Shown here: one piece after another, positions 5,609-5,889 of the stretch
Numbering within the stretch: position 1 is the first letter of the stretch
Layout of the letters: each line of letters starts with the position of its first letter
Source: Puniceicoccales bacterium
Lineage (GTDB): Bacteria; Verrucomicrobiota; Verrucomicrobiia; Opitutales; UBA953
Length of the DNA: 5,889 nt
Direction: 5' to 3'
NCBI GenBank assembly: GCA_031284845.1
Contig: JAITXH010000038.1
Location: 1 to 5,889 of the forward strand
Made by a program: the position numbers and the translations under genes
The notes under the pieces: model-generated
Told to the model about the DNA's origin: nothing
Database searches by the model: none
What the model saw: the letters and a program-made list of their open reading frames with translations, nothing else

Positions 5609-5889
5609 ATGAGCTTCGACCTTAACGCCAAAATTCCAGCCGGCCCACTCGCCGACAAATGGAGCAACCACAAAGCGCACCTGCGCCTCGTTAACCCCGC
5701 CAATCGCCGCAAATACAACGTCATCGTCGTCGGCAGCGGACTTGCTGGTGGTGCCGCTGCGGCCTCGCTTGGCGAAATGGGCTTCAACGTGAGCTGTTTT
5801 TGTTATCAAGACAGCCCCCGCCGCGCCCACTCCATCGCCGCACAGGGCGGCATCAACGCCGCCAAAAATTACCAGAACGACGGCGACAG
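5609..5889 (+). CDS. sdhA: Succinate dehydrogenase flavoprotein subunit, N-terminal part (3' end outside window)
   Basis: Ninety-three codons are visible from the ATG, and the frame is open at the right edge. SdhA oxidises succinate to fumarate using covalently bound FAD, in the TCA cycle and respiratory complex II. Residues 36-50 (YNVIVVGSGLAGGAA) form the Rossmann dinucleotide-binding strand and glycine loop, with GSGLAG at 42-47. RRAHSIAAQGGINAAKNY (71-88) is the FAD-attachment region, with His74 the expected site of covalent flavin linkage. The ~35-residue extension before the Rossmann fold (KIPAGPLADKW and following) is characteristic of the SdhA type that pairs with cytochrome b558 anchors in Bacteroidota, Chlorobi and Verrucomicrobiota, which suggests a quinone reductase of that class. 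No Shine-Dalgarno sequence is seen; the 45-base gap after sdhC contains no clear promoter or terminator, so co-transcription is likely. Confidence 0.95.
   Translation, partial: MSFDLNAKIPAGPLADKWSNHKAHLRLVNPANRRKYNVIVVGSGLAGGAAAASLGEMGFNVSCFCYQDSPRRAHSIAAQGGINAAKNYQNDGD

Overview
The window looks like ordinary chromosomal sequence from a GC-rich bacterium, most likely a member of the Verrucomicrobiota and perhaps near Opitutales. This placement is an inference from gene content. The clues are a type III glutamine synthetase, a Tat-exported sugar isomerase/epimerase-like TIM-barrel protein of the kind common in Verrucomicrobiota and Planctomycetota, and a cytochrome b558-type SdhC directly ahead of a Bacteroidetes/Verrucomicrobia-style SdhA. 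Most genes also have weak or no Shine-Dalgarno sequences. No 16S rRNA or other phylogenetic marker is present.

Layout, with every gene on the + strand. Positions 1-1164 hold the C-terminal part of glutamine synthetase III (glnN), cut by the left edge. It is followed by a strong 13-bp stem-loop terminator (1202-1232) and a nested, imperfect palindrome resembling a REP/BIME element (1270-1360). Positions 1433-2380 encode a Tat-signal TIM-barrel protein (sugar phosphate isomerase/epimerase family), followed by a bulged hairpin (2395-2446). Positions 2504-3691 encode a STAS-MlaE fusion permease. Three bases later, 3695-4477 encode its MlaF-type ATPase, so the two form a tight operon for an MCE-type lipid transporter. 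A 177-bp gap that is AT-rich in its first half precedes the succinate dehydrogenase operon: sdhC (4655-5563) and the start of sdhA (from 5609), cut by the right edge.

Functionally the window covers nitrogen assimilation, envelope lipid transport, a probably exported carbohydrate-active protein, and the TCA cycle/respiratory chain. These read as separate transcription units placed side by side, not as one system. I found no convincing new multi-gene system, CRISPR array, tRNA, rRNA or transposase gene. The points most worth a second look are the REP-like palindrome, the mlaEF pair with no MCE (MlaD) gene next to it, the cysteine cluster and long tail on SdhC, and the lack of Shine-Dalgarno sequences on several core genes.
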